Origin: Spirosomataceae bacterium
GTDB lineage: Bacteria; Bacteroidota; Bacteroidia; Cytophagales; Spirosomataceae
Length of the DNA stretch: 5,503 nucleotides
Assembly (NCBI GenBank): GCA_030731175.1
Contig: JANQUM010000318.1
Location: forward strand, 13,812-19,314
Direction of reading: 5' to 3'
Every line of letters starts with the position of its first letter. Within the stretch, counting starts at the first letter, position 1. The position numbers and the translations under genes are program-made. Positions 1 through 4,981 of the stretch are shown in pieces. Below the pieces are notes generated by a model. That model had not been told where the DNA came from. It worked only from the letters and a program-made list of their open reading frames with translations, and did no database searches.

Positions 1-346
1 AAATGAAGTAGTTGATGCTATCCAAAAGGCTGTTGAAGATGCAAAGAAAAATTTGGTCAAAATTCCTATTATCAACGATACTATTCCGCACGAAGTGAAC
101 GGAAAGTATTCTGGTGGTTTGGTATTTATGAAGCCTGCTTCGCCCGGTACTGGTATTATTGCTGGTGGTGCAATGCGTGCAGTTTTAGAATCTGCGGGTG
201 TTCACAATGTACTTGCAAAGTCGAAAGGTTCTTCTAATCCGCATAACGTGGTAAAAGCAACTTTAGATGCTCTAAGCAAAATGCGTGCACCTCATGAAAT
301 CGCGATGCAACGTCGTGTAAAGCTAAATAAAGTTTACAACGGATAA
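1..346 (+). CDS. rpsE: 30S ribosomal protein uS5 (S5), 3' part
   Basis: The frame is open from base 2 and ends at TAA 344-346, giving the last 114 residues of uS5. The N-terminal double-stranded-RNA-binding-like half, roughly 55-60 residues judging from family length, lies upstream of the window. The visible part is the C-terminal S5 domain. It contains VFMKPASPGTGIIAGGAMRA and then AGVHNVLAKSKGSSNPHNVV, nearly the same as in other bacterial S5 proteins. uS5 sits at the mRNA entry side of the 30S subunit and contributes to decoding accuracy. A TTG codon at 53 could be taken for a start, but S5 homology (AIQKAVEDAKKN) continues upstream of it, so it is internal. rpmD starts 10 nt after the stop, which fits the usual rpsE-rpmD-rplO order. 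Confidence 0.97.
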   Translation, partial: NEVVDAIQKAVEDAKKNLVKIPIINDTIPHEVNGKYSGGLVFMKPASPGTGIIAGGAMRAVLESAGVHNVLAKSKGSSNPHNVVKATLDALSKMRAPHEIAMQRRVKLNKVYNG

Positions 347-356
347 GTTAACAATA

Positions 357-536
357 ATGGCAAAGGCTAAAATTACTCAGGTAAGAAGTACGATTAAACG
401 TCCGCAAAAACAGAAGTTAACGATTCAAGCGTTAGGTTTGGGGAAAATTAATCGGACAGTTGAAAAAGAGTTAACACCGCAAATCGAAGGAATGATTAGA
501 GCGGTGTCGCACTTAATTACGGTAGAGAGAATCTAA
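357..536 (+). CDS. rpmD: 50S ribosomal protein uL30 (L30)
   Basis: This is a 59-codon gene starting at ATG 357 and ending at TAA 534-536. The product begins MAKAKITQVRSTIKRPQKQK and continues with LTIQALGLGKINRTVE, the short bacterial L30 fold that binds 23S rRNA. The signature is the QVRSxI...L.ALGLxKIN pattern and the C-terminal hydrophobic strand SHLITVERI. Length matches the family (about 58-60 residues). It starts 10 nt after rpsE and precedes rplO, the standard spc order. No Shine-Dalgarno sequence precedes the start; the context is AACAATAATG. There is no competing start in frame. Confidence 0.97.
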   Translation: MAKAKITQVRSTIKRPQKQKLTIQALGLGKINRTVEKELTPQIEGMIRAVSHLITVERI

Positions 537-599
537 ATCAATAGGCATAGCCGAGTGTTTCATGTAGTGGAATGCGACAAACAAATAGATTATTAAAAG

Positions 600-1424
600 A
601 TGAAACTGAGTTCGTTAAAACCTAATAAAGGTTCAGTAAAAAAAGATACACGCCAAGGTCGAGGTCACGGATCAGGCGGTGGTGGAACTGCTAGACGTGG
701 ACATAAAGGTGCCCAATCACGTTCTGGTTATAGCCGTAAATTAGGTTTTGAAGGTGGTCAAATGCCTTTGCAACGTCGCTTACCAAAGTTCGGCTTTAAT
801 AACATTAATCGTGTTGAATACAAAGCAATTAATCTCGATACACTTCAGGCACTAATTGACTCTACTGGAGCAAAAGTCATAGATTTAGGTTTACTTTACA
901 ACAACGGTTTGATTGCAAAATCTGATTTAGTGAAGATACTAGGTCGTGGAGAAGTTACTGGTGCTGTTGAGGTTCGTGTAAACGCATTCTCAAAATCAGC
1001 AGTTGAGGCTATTGAAAAAGCTGGAGGCTCTGCGGTTGTTGATTCAAAGTTGGATAAAGAAGCTTCGGTTAACATTGCGAAAGCGTCAAAAGTTACCGTT
1101 GCTAAGGAAGTTCCTGCGTCATCTGTGGTTGTAGAAAAGCCGAAGGTTGAAAAGAAAAAAGCCGCAAAAGGTGATGATCTTAAAAAGGTAGAAGGAATTG
1201 GTCCGAAGATTGCTGAGTTGTTTAACAATGCAGGAATTATTACTTTTGCAGATTTAGCAGCCACACCAGTTGAAAAATTAAACGAAATTCTTGAAGAAGC
1301 GGGTCCGCGTTATTCAATTCATAACCCAACTACTTGGCCACAACAAGCACAGCTTGCAAGCGAAGGGAAGTGGGATGAATTAAACGAATTACAAGACAAA
1401 CTAGACGGCGGAAGACCCGAATAA
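600..1424 (+). CDS. rplO: 50S ribosomal protein uL15 with a C-terminal helix-hairpin-helix extension
   Basis: The 274-residue product has a normal uL15 core at residues 1 to about 148. It opens MKLSSLKPNKGSVKK, followed by the glycine/arginine-rich RNA-binding stretch (RGHGSGGGGTARRGHKGA), FEGGQMPLQRRLPKFGF at 50-66, and the C-terminal domain ending near EAIEKAGGSAVV. Bacterial L15 normally stops there (about 145-150 residues). Here a V/K/A-rich linker (about 149-190) leads to a helix-hairpin-helix-like segment, DDLKKVEGIGPKIAELF (192-208) with hairpin G199-I-G-P-K. A conserved-looking tail follows with NPTTWPQQA (242-250), GKWDELNELQDKLDGG (256-271) and Trp246 and Trp258. From memory, the same type of module ends bL21 in many Bacteroidota. 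The core assembles into the 50S subunit around 23S rRNA; the role of the tail is unknown. The frame is unbroken and the tail is followed directly by secY, so this is a fusion rather than an assembly error. Confidence 0.95.
   Translation: MKLSSLKPNKGSVKKDTRQGRGHGSGGGGTARRGHKGAQSRSGYSRKLGFEGGQMPLQRRLPKFGFNNINRVEYKAINLDTLQALIDSTGAKVIDLGLLYNNGLIAKSDLVKILGRGEVTGAVEVRVNAFSKSAVEAIEKAGGSAVVDSKLDKEASVNIAKASKVTVAKEVPASSVVVEKPKVEKKKAAKGDDLKKVEGIGPKIAELFNNAGIITFADLAATPVEKLNEILEEAGPRYSIHNPTTWPQQAQLASEGKWDELNELQDKLDGGRPE
1170..1421 (+). other. Helix-hairpin-helix and Trp-rich tail module within rplO
   Basis: This marks the part of rplO encoding residues 191-274, which lies outside the uL15 family. The first part (191 to about 235) has the helix / GIGPK hairpin / helix pattern of helix-hairpin-helix nucleic-acid-binding motifs, with hydrophobic residues spaced as in an amphipathic bundle (LKKVEGIGPKIAEL, then ITFADLAA). 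The second part (236-274) contains HNPTTWPQQA and KWDELNELQDKL and ends in GGRPE. RNA or DNA binding is inferred from the HhH pattern only. The upstream linker (1044-1169) is rich in Val, Lys, Ala and Ser and is probably flexible. Confidence 0.8.
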
Positions 1425-1448
1425 TCAGAAAAACCAGTTCTTTATATA

Positions 1449-2774
1449 ATGAACAAGTTCATAACAACGCTCAAAAATATTTGGTCAATTGAAGAATTAC
1501 GTAACCGTATTCTTCAAACGTTGATGATTATCGTAATCTTTCGCATTGGCTCTTTTATTGTTCTACCGGGTATTGATCCGTCAAAACTTCAAGATTTAAC
1601 AAGCAGTAATGGCTTATTAGGTCTTTTGGATACTTTGGTAGGTGGGGCGTTCAGTAACGCTTCAATAATGGCGTTGGGAATCATGCCTTACATTTCGGCA
1701 TCAATCGCAATACAATTGTTAGGCCTCGCAGTGCCTTACTTCAGCAAGTTGCAGAAAGAGGGTGAATCGGGTAGAAAAAAACTTAATCAAATTACTCGTT
1801 GGTTGACAATTGCAGTAACGGCGACACAGGGTTTTACTTATTTACGTACAACTATCCCAACTGAAGCGATTACAATTAATCAGGGCCTCTTTTACATTTC
1901 AGGTGTAATTATTTTGGTCGCCGGAACAATGATGGCGATGTGGTTGGGTGAAAGAATGACTGAGAAAGGTATTGGTAATGGTATCTCAATGATAATCATG
2001 ATTGGTATTGTATCTCGTTTTCCTGGAGCTATTATAGGTGAGGCTCAATCAAGAGGTGCAAGCGGAGAAATATTGTTCTTCATTTTGGAAATAGTACTTT
2101 TGTTCCTTGTTATCATATTTTCAGTTGCACTTACGCAGGCAGTCCGTCGGATACCGGTGCAATACGCAAAGCAGATTGTGGGTAACAAAGTAGTTTCTGG
2201 TCAACGGCAGTATTTACCTCTTAAAGTGAATATATCTGGTGTTATGCCGATAATCTTTGGTCAAGCGTTAATGTTTGTGCCATCATTCGTGGCATCTTTA
2301 TTTGCTGAAACGAGTGATACCGCCCAGAATATTGCACAAGTCTTTGCAGACTTTACTTCATGGCAGTATAATGCACTCTATGCATTCTTAATCATTGCAT
2401 TTACATTCTTTTACACTGCAATTTCAATCAATCCGAATCAGATTGCAGACGACATGAAACGTGGTGGTGGATTCATACCGGGCGTAAAACCTGGGCAACC
2501 AACGTCAGATTTCATTGCCACAATATTAGATAGAATCACACTTCCGGGAGCGTTCCTGCTGGCTGCAATTGCGATATTTCCCGCAATCGCCAGTTTGTTG
2601 GGGATGACGCAAATTTTTGCTTCTTTCTTTGGAGGCACTTCGCTTCTAATTCTTGTAGCTGTTGTGTTAGATACCTTGCAACAAATTGAGAGTTACTTAT
2701 TGATGAAACGTTATGAAGGTCTTATGGAATCAGGAAGAATTCAGGGACAATCAACTTCGGTAGTTACGCAGTAA
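1449..2774 (+). CDS. secY: Preprotein translocase channel subunit SecY
   Basis: A 441-residue polytopic membrane protein, close to E. coli SecY (443). It forms the SecYE(G) channel in the cytoplasmic membrane, through which SecA-driven or ribosome-bound preproteins pass. About ten membrane segments can be picked out, roughly at 21-41, 75-98, 117-135, 147-168, 176-198, 207-231, 262-285, 309-330, 365-387 and 395-412. The plug region precedes segment 2 (GLLGLLDTLVGGAF). Family signatures are GIMPYISASIAIQLL (77-91), WLGERMTEKGIGNGIS (165-180), VNISGVMPIIFG (260-271) and FIPGVKPGQPT (342-352). The cytoplasmic C5 loop has Lys347 where E. coli has the functionally important Arg of GIRPG. The C-terminal tail ends RYEGLMESGRIQGQ plus a short Ser/Thr/Val end. 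It lies 24 nt after rplO and 20 nt before map. The start context is TATATAATG with no Shine-Dalgarno sequence. Confidence 0.97.
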   Translation: MNKFITTLKNIWSIEELRNRILQTLMIIVIFRIGSFIVLPGIDPSKLQDLTSSNGLLGLLDTLVGGAFSNASIMALGIMPYISASIAIQLLGLAVPYFSKLQKEGESGRKKLNQITRWLTIAVTATQGFTYLRTTIPTEAITINQGLFYISGVIILVAGTMMAMWLGERMTEKGIGNGISMIIMIGIVSRFPGAIIGEAQSRGASGEILFFILEIVLLFLVIIFSVALTQAVRRIPVQYAKQIVGNKVVSGQRQYLPLKVNISGVMPIIFGQALMFVPSFVASLFAETSDTAQNIAQVFADFTSWQYNALYAFLIIAFTFFYTAISINPNQIADDMKRGGGFIPGVKPGQPTSDFIATILDRITLPGAFLLAAIAIFPAIASLLGMTQIFASFFGGTSLLILVAVVLDTLQQIESYLLMKRYEGLMESGRIQGQSTSVVTQ

Positions 2775-2794
2775 TAGTTATCAGGGACTAAGTA

Positions 2795-3601
2795 ATGGGT
2801 GGTAAAAAAACTATATTTCTAAAATCGGCCGCTGATGCTGAAATTATCAGAGCAAATGGTCAAATTTTAGGTAAGTGCCACGGTGAAGTAGCTAAGTTAT
2901 TAAAGCCAGGTGTAACGACAAAGTACCTAGATAAAATTGCAGAGGAATTTATAAGAGATAATGGTGGTAAGCCTTCATTTAAAGGTTACGGTGGTTTTCC
3001 AGCGAGTTTGTGTATATCTTTAAATGATGTTGTTGTCCACGGTTTCCCCAATGATCGTCCTCTACAAAATGGAGATGTGCTCTCCATTGATTGTGGAGTA
3101 AATAAAGACGGTTTTCACGCTGATAGTGCTTATACTTATGCAATTGGTGATGTTTCTGATGAGGTAAATGAACTACTTGCCGAAACAAAGCGTTCATTGT
3201 ACCGTGCCATAGAACAAGTGAAGCCAGGCAATCGCATTGGTGACGTAAGTTTCGCTGTTCAAAACCATGTAAATGACTTTGGTTTTGGTGTAGTAAGGGA
3301 GTTGGTTGGACATGGTGTTGGTAAAAGCTTACACGAAGGTCCTGAAGTTCCAAATTATGGTAAGCGAGGTAAAGGTCCTAAAATGGTTTCGGGGATGGTT
3401 ATCGCAATTGAACCGATGATAACATTAGGAAAAAGATTTGTTGTTCAGGAAAGTGATGGCTGGACAATCCGTACCGAAGACCGCAAACCGGCTGCTCATT
3501 TTGAACATACCGTAATGGTTACAGATAATGGTTACGAAATTCTTACTACTTTCGACTACATCGAAGATGCATTGAGGGAAAAAGAGTTAGTGATCGCTTA
3601 A
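2795..3601 (+). CDS. map: Methionine aminopeptidase, type I
   Basis: A 268-residue cytosolic metallopeptidase that removes the initiator methionine from nascent proteins when the second residue is small. All catalytic residues of the pita-bread fold are present. The five metal ligands are Asp99 (SIDCG), Asp110 (HADS), His173 (GHGVG), Glu206 (IEPM) and Glu237 (FEHTV). The substrate-contacting histidines are His82 (VVVHGFP) and His180 (LHEGP). Length matches E. coli Map (264). There is no N-terminal SH3-motif or zinc-finger extension, so this is the short type Ia form. The start MGGKKTIFLKSAADAEIIRA aligns with the family N-terminus. A purine-rich AGGGA lies 7 nt upstream of ATG but is not a good match to the anti-Shine-Dalgarno complement. 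It sits between secY and infA, the common arrangement, here without adk. Confidence 0.97.
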   Translation: MGGKKTIFLKSAADAEIIRANGQILGKCHGEVAKLLKPGVTTKYLDKIAEEFIRDNGGKPSFKGYGGFPASLCISLNDVVVHGFPNDRPLQNGDVLSIDCGVNKDGFHADSAYTYAIGDVSDEVNELLAETKRSLYRAIEQVKPGNRIGDVSFAVQNHVNDFGFGVVRELVGHGVGKSLHEGPEVPNYGKRGKGPKMVSGMVIAIEPMITLGKRFVVQESDGWTIRTEDRKPAAHFEHTVMVTDNGYEILTTFDYIEDALREKELVIA

Positions 3602-3617
3602 AATTTTAAATTATTAA

Positions 3618-3836
3618 ATGGCCAAGCAAGCAAATATAGAAGTTGATGGCGTAATTTCCGAAGCCCTTTCAAACGCCATGTTTCGCGTGGAGTTAGAAAA
3701 TAAGCACGAGGTAGTTGCCCATATTTCGGGTAAAATGAGAATGCATTATATTCGTATTTTACCGGGAGATAAAGTCAAATTAGAAATGTCGCCGTATGAT
3801 TTATCAAAGGCGAGAATCGTTTACCGGTACAAATAA
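3618..3836 (+). CDS. infA: Translation initiation factor IF-1
   Basis: A 72-residue protein consisting of a single S1-like OB-fold domain, exactly the typical IF1 length. IF1 occupies the 30S A site during initiation and supports IF2 and IF3. Characteristic segments are EVDGVISEALSNAMFRVELE (8-27), VVAHISGKMRMHYIRILPGD (32-51) and the C-terminal DLSKARIVYRYK. The start follows map by 16 nt in an A/T-only context (AAATTATTAAATG). rpmJ starts 13 nt after its stop, which is the conserved infA-rpmJ pair. Confidence 0.98.
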   Translation: MAKQANIEVDGVISEALSNAMFRVELENKHEVVAHISGKMRMHYIRILPGDKVKLEMSPYDLSKARIVYRYK

Positions 3837-3849
3837 ATAGATAGCAGCA

Positions 3850-3966
3850 ATGAAAGTTAGAGCATCCGTAAAAAAACGTAGTGTCGACTGCAAAGTGATT
3901 CGCAGGAAAGGCAAGGTTTACGTGATTAACAAGAAGAATCCAAAATTTAAACAAAGACAAGGCTAA
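3850..3966 (+). CDS. rpmJ: 50S ribosomal protein bL36, zinc-free type
   Basis: A 38-codon gene from ATG 3850 to TAA 3964-3966. The product begins MKVRASVKKRSVDCKVIRRK and ends NPKFKQRQG, and aligns to E. coli L36 without gaps. Of the four zinc ligands of the classical form (Cys11, Cys14, Cys27, His33), only Cys14 remains. The other positions are Ser11, Asn27 and Phe33, so zinc cannot be bound in the usual way. This is the so-called C-minus form, which as I recall is usual in Bacteroidota. bL36 is the smallest 50S protein and binds 23S rRNA near the base of the L7/L12 stalk. It lies 13 nt after infA and 5 nt before rpsM. Confidence 0.97.
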   Translation: MKVRASVKKRSVDCKVIRRKGKVYVINKKNPKFKQRQG

Positions 3967-3971
3967 TTCAT

Positions 3972-4346
3972 ATGAGGATTGCAGGTGTTGATATTCCAGA
4001 CAAAAAAAGAGGCGAAATAGCCCTTACGTACATCTTTGGCATTGGCCGCAGTACGGCAACAAATATTTTAGAAAAGGCGAATGTATCGGTTGATAAGCAC
4101 GCTCAGGATTGGTCGGACGACGAAGCTAACGCTATTCGTTCAATCATTACTGACGAGGTGCGTGTTGAAGGTGCGTTGCGTTCTGAAGTACAATTATCAA
4201 TCAAGCGATTGATGGATATCGGTTGCTACCGTGGTCTGCGTCATAGAAAAGGGTTACCTCTTCGTGGTCAGAAAACAAAAAACAACTCACGTACCCGTAA
4301 AGGAAGACGTAAAACTGTTGCCAACAAGAAGAAAGCTACTAAGTAA
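3972..4346 (+). CDS. rpsM: 30S ribosomal protein uS13 (S13)
   Basis: A 124-residue protein of normal length located in the head of the 30S subunit, where it touches the 50S subunit (bridges B1a/B1b) and the P-site tRNA. It starts MRIAGVDIPDKKRGEIALTY. The helix-turn region IFGIGRSTATNIL (21-33) follows, then the conserved basic block YRGLRHRKGLPLRGQ (86-100) and TRKGRRKTV near the C-terminus, ending in a lysine-rich tail that reaches the P-site. The start is 5 nt after the rpmJ stop, so expression is probably coupled. This tight spacing leaves no room for an E. coli-style S4 pseudoknot before rpsM, although such a structure could still overlap rpmJ coding sequence. Confidence 0.98.
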   Translation: MRIAGVDIPDKKRGEIALTYIFGIGRSTATNILEKANVSVDKHAQDWSDDEANAIRSIITDEVRVEGALRSEVQLSIKRLMDIGCYRGLRHRKGLPLRGQKTKNNSRTRKGRRKTVANKKKATK

Positions 4347-4389
4347 TACTCTTGGTGTTCAGAAGTTTATTATACTATTAAAAGATCAG

Positions 4390-4409
4390 GAAACGGTCAG
4401 TGCCGTTTC
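4390..4409 (+). promoter_or_regulatory. Short hairpin in the rpsM-rpsK gap
   Basis: GAAACGG (4390-4396) is the exact reverse complement of CCGTTTC (4403-4409). A T·G wobble can close the loop further to leave a CAGT tetraloop, for 8 bp in all. It lies in an otherwise A/T-rich 91-nt gap (4347-4437), ending 28 nt before the rpsK start. No T-run follows, so it does not look like an intrinsic terminator. A role in mRNA stability, processing or translational control is possible but not shown. Apart from this hairpin I see nothing definite in the gap. Confidence 0.5.
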
Positions 4410-4437
4410 GCCTTATAAATTAATTCTTTGCTAAATA

Positions 4438-4833
4438 ATGGCACAAGCTAAAAGAAAAGACAAAGCAAAAAAACGCGTTGTTGTAATTGATAATCACGGA
4501 CAAGTTCACGTGAAAGCATCTTTCAACAATATCATGATTTCAGTAACTAACGCTCAAGGGCAGGTTATTTCATGGGCATCAGCAGGTAAAATGGGATTTC
4601 GTGGTTCTAAAAAGAATACGCCATACGCCGCACAAACTGCTGCTCAAAATGCAGGACAAGTTGCTTATGACGCAGGAATGCGTAAGGCAGATGTATTCAT
4701 CAAAGGCCCTGGTGCCGGGCGTGATTCAGCTATTCGTACAATTCAAGGTCTTGGAATCGAAGTCGTGACTATCACAGACGTAACTCCACTTCCTCACAAC
4801 GGATGTCGCCCTCCTAAGCGTCGTAGAGTATAA
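4438..4833 (+). CDS. rpsK: 30S ribosomal protein uS11 (S11)
   Basis: A 131-residue protein of the 30S platform that lines the mRNA exit side together with bS18 and bS21. It has a lysine-rich N-terminus (MAQAKRKDKAKKR), the core VHVKASFNNIMISVTNAQG (23-41) and WASAGKMGFRGSKKNTPYAA (46-65). The RNA-binding GPGAGRDSAIRTIQGLGIEV (90-109) follows, and the protein ends NGCRPPKRRRV. Asn121-Gly122 corresponds to the Asn-Gly site that becomes isoaspartate in E. coli S11. Length and all blocks are standard. It is separated from rpsM by 91 nt and from rpsD by 148 nt, the two largest gaps here. The start context is GCTAAATAATG without a Shine-Dalgarno sequence. Confidence 0.98.
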   Translation: MAQAKRKDKAKKRVVVIDNHGQVHVKASFNNIMISVTNAQGQVISWASAGKMGFRGSKKNTPYAAQTAAQNAGQVAYDAGMRKADVFIKGPGAGRDSAIRTIQGLGIEVVTITDVTPLPHNGCRPPKRRRV

Positions 4834-4843
4834 TCTTTATTAT

Positions 4844-4919
4844 GTTAATTGTTTTCTAGTAACTTATTTGCCACCAGAAATGGTGACGGGTAGGTCATGG
4901 ATAACAATTAACTTTTTTT
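4844..4919 (+). terminator. Terminator-like long stem followed by seven T
   Basis: GTTAATTGTT (4844-4853) is the perfect reverse complement of AACAATTAAC (4903-4912). After one T-T mismatch, four more pairs (4855-4858 with 4898-4901, one G·T) extend the stem. The enclosed loop (4859-4897) can form CACCA-GAAA-TGGTG (4872-4885), a 5-bp stem with a GNRA-type tetraloop, or alternatively TGAC/GTCA (4884-4897). Seven T follow the stem directly, as in an intrinsic terminator or attenuator. The stem is A/T-rich and the loop is long, so efficient termination is doubtful; partial attenuation before rpsD or a protein-binding structure is equally possible. Confidence 0.45.
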
Positions 4920-4932
4920 ATTTATTTTCCAC

Positions 4933-4967
4933 AAAGCGGTAGTTTGGACATTGGGACTAACCGTTTT
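4933..4967 (+). promoter_or_regulatory. Bulged hairpin just before rpsD
   Basis: AAAGCGGT (4933-4940) pairs with ACCGTTTT (4960-4967), with one G·T pair. Beyond a bulged A at 4959, AGT (4941-4943) pairs with ACT (4956-4958), giving 11 bp around a 12-nt loop. The structure ends 14 nt upstream of the rpsD ATG, close enough to affect ribosome loading. The 3' arm ends in a T-run (4964-4968), so it could also act as a weak terminator. Confidence 0.45.
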
Positions 4968-4981
4968 TAAAACACAAGCTA

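Larger units (their letters stand above)
4834..4981 (+). promoter_or_regulatory. Structured rpsK-rpsD gap, candidate rpsD leader
   Basis: This 148-nt stretch holds no gene and is the largest gap in the window. It contains a long inverted repeat enclosing a small hairpin (4844-4912), a seven-T run (4913-4919), and a second bulged hairpin (4933-4967) that ends 14 nt before the rpsD start. This density of pairing is unlike the other gaps. uS4 is a known autoregulator of its operon in several bacteria, and uS4 leaders specific to Bacteroidota have, as I recall, been proposed. A uS4-binding leader or attenuator for rpsD is therefore a reasonable inference. No Bacteroidota promoter (TAnnTTTG with an upstream TTG) is convincing here. 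Confidence 0.55.

Noticed and set aside
53..55. TTG as a possible start giving a 97-residue protein
   Set aside because: uS5 homology continues in frame upstream to the window edge, so this is an internal codon of truncated rpsE.
537..599. Possible hairpin or promoter in the 63-nt rpmD-rplO gap
   Set aside because: Only 4-bp matches were found (GCAT/ATGC around 545-575, TTTC/GGAA), which is within chance, and no TAnnTTTG motif with a well-spaced upstream TTG was seen.
896..1264. 122-codon open frame on the - strand within rplO
   Set aside because: It lies wholly antisense to the uL15 linker and HhH region, has biased Ser/Ala/Phe/Thr composition typical of an antisense shadow, and matches no family I recognise.
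2979..3353. 124-codon open frame on the - strand within map
   Set aside because: It is His/Gln/Leu-rich, typical of an antisense shadow, and covers intact map coding sequence with all catalytic residues.
3775..3960. 61-codon - strand open frame over the infA end and rpmJ
   Set aside because: It is antisense to infA and rpmJ, both of which are certain.
4347..4354. TACTCTTG as a Bacteroidota -7 element (TAnnTTTG)
   Set aside because: It has one mismatch, and the nearest upstream TTG (4318-4320) is 26 nt away, further than I expect for the usual spacing; a promoter is not supported.
4231..4434. 67-codon + strand frame overlapping the rpsM 3' end and the following gap
   Set aside because: Its first part is the +1/+2 shadow of the conserved rpsM basic region and the rest reads through the non-coding gap; the product has no recognisable pattern.
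4936..4941. GCGGTA before rpsD as mimicry of the 16S rRNA 530-loop region near the uS4 site
   Set aside because: A six-base match is too short to separate from chance without structural alignment of the leader to 16S rRNA.
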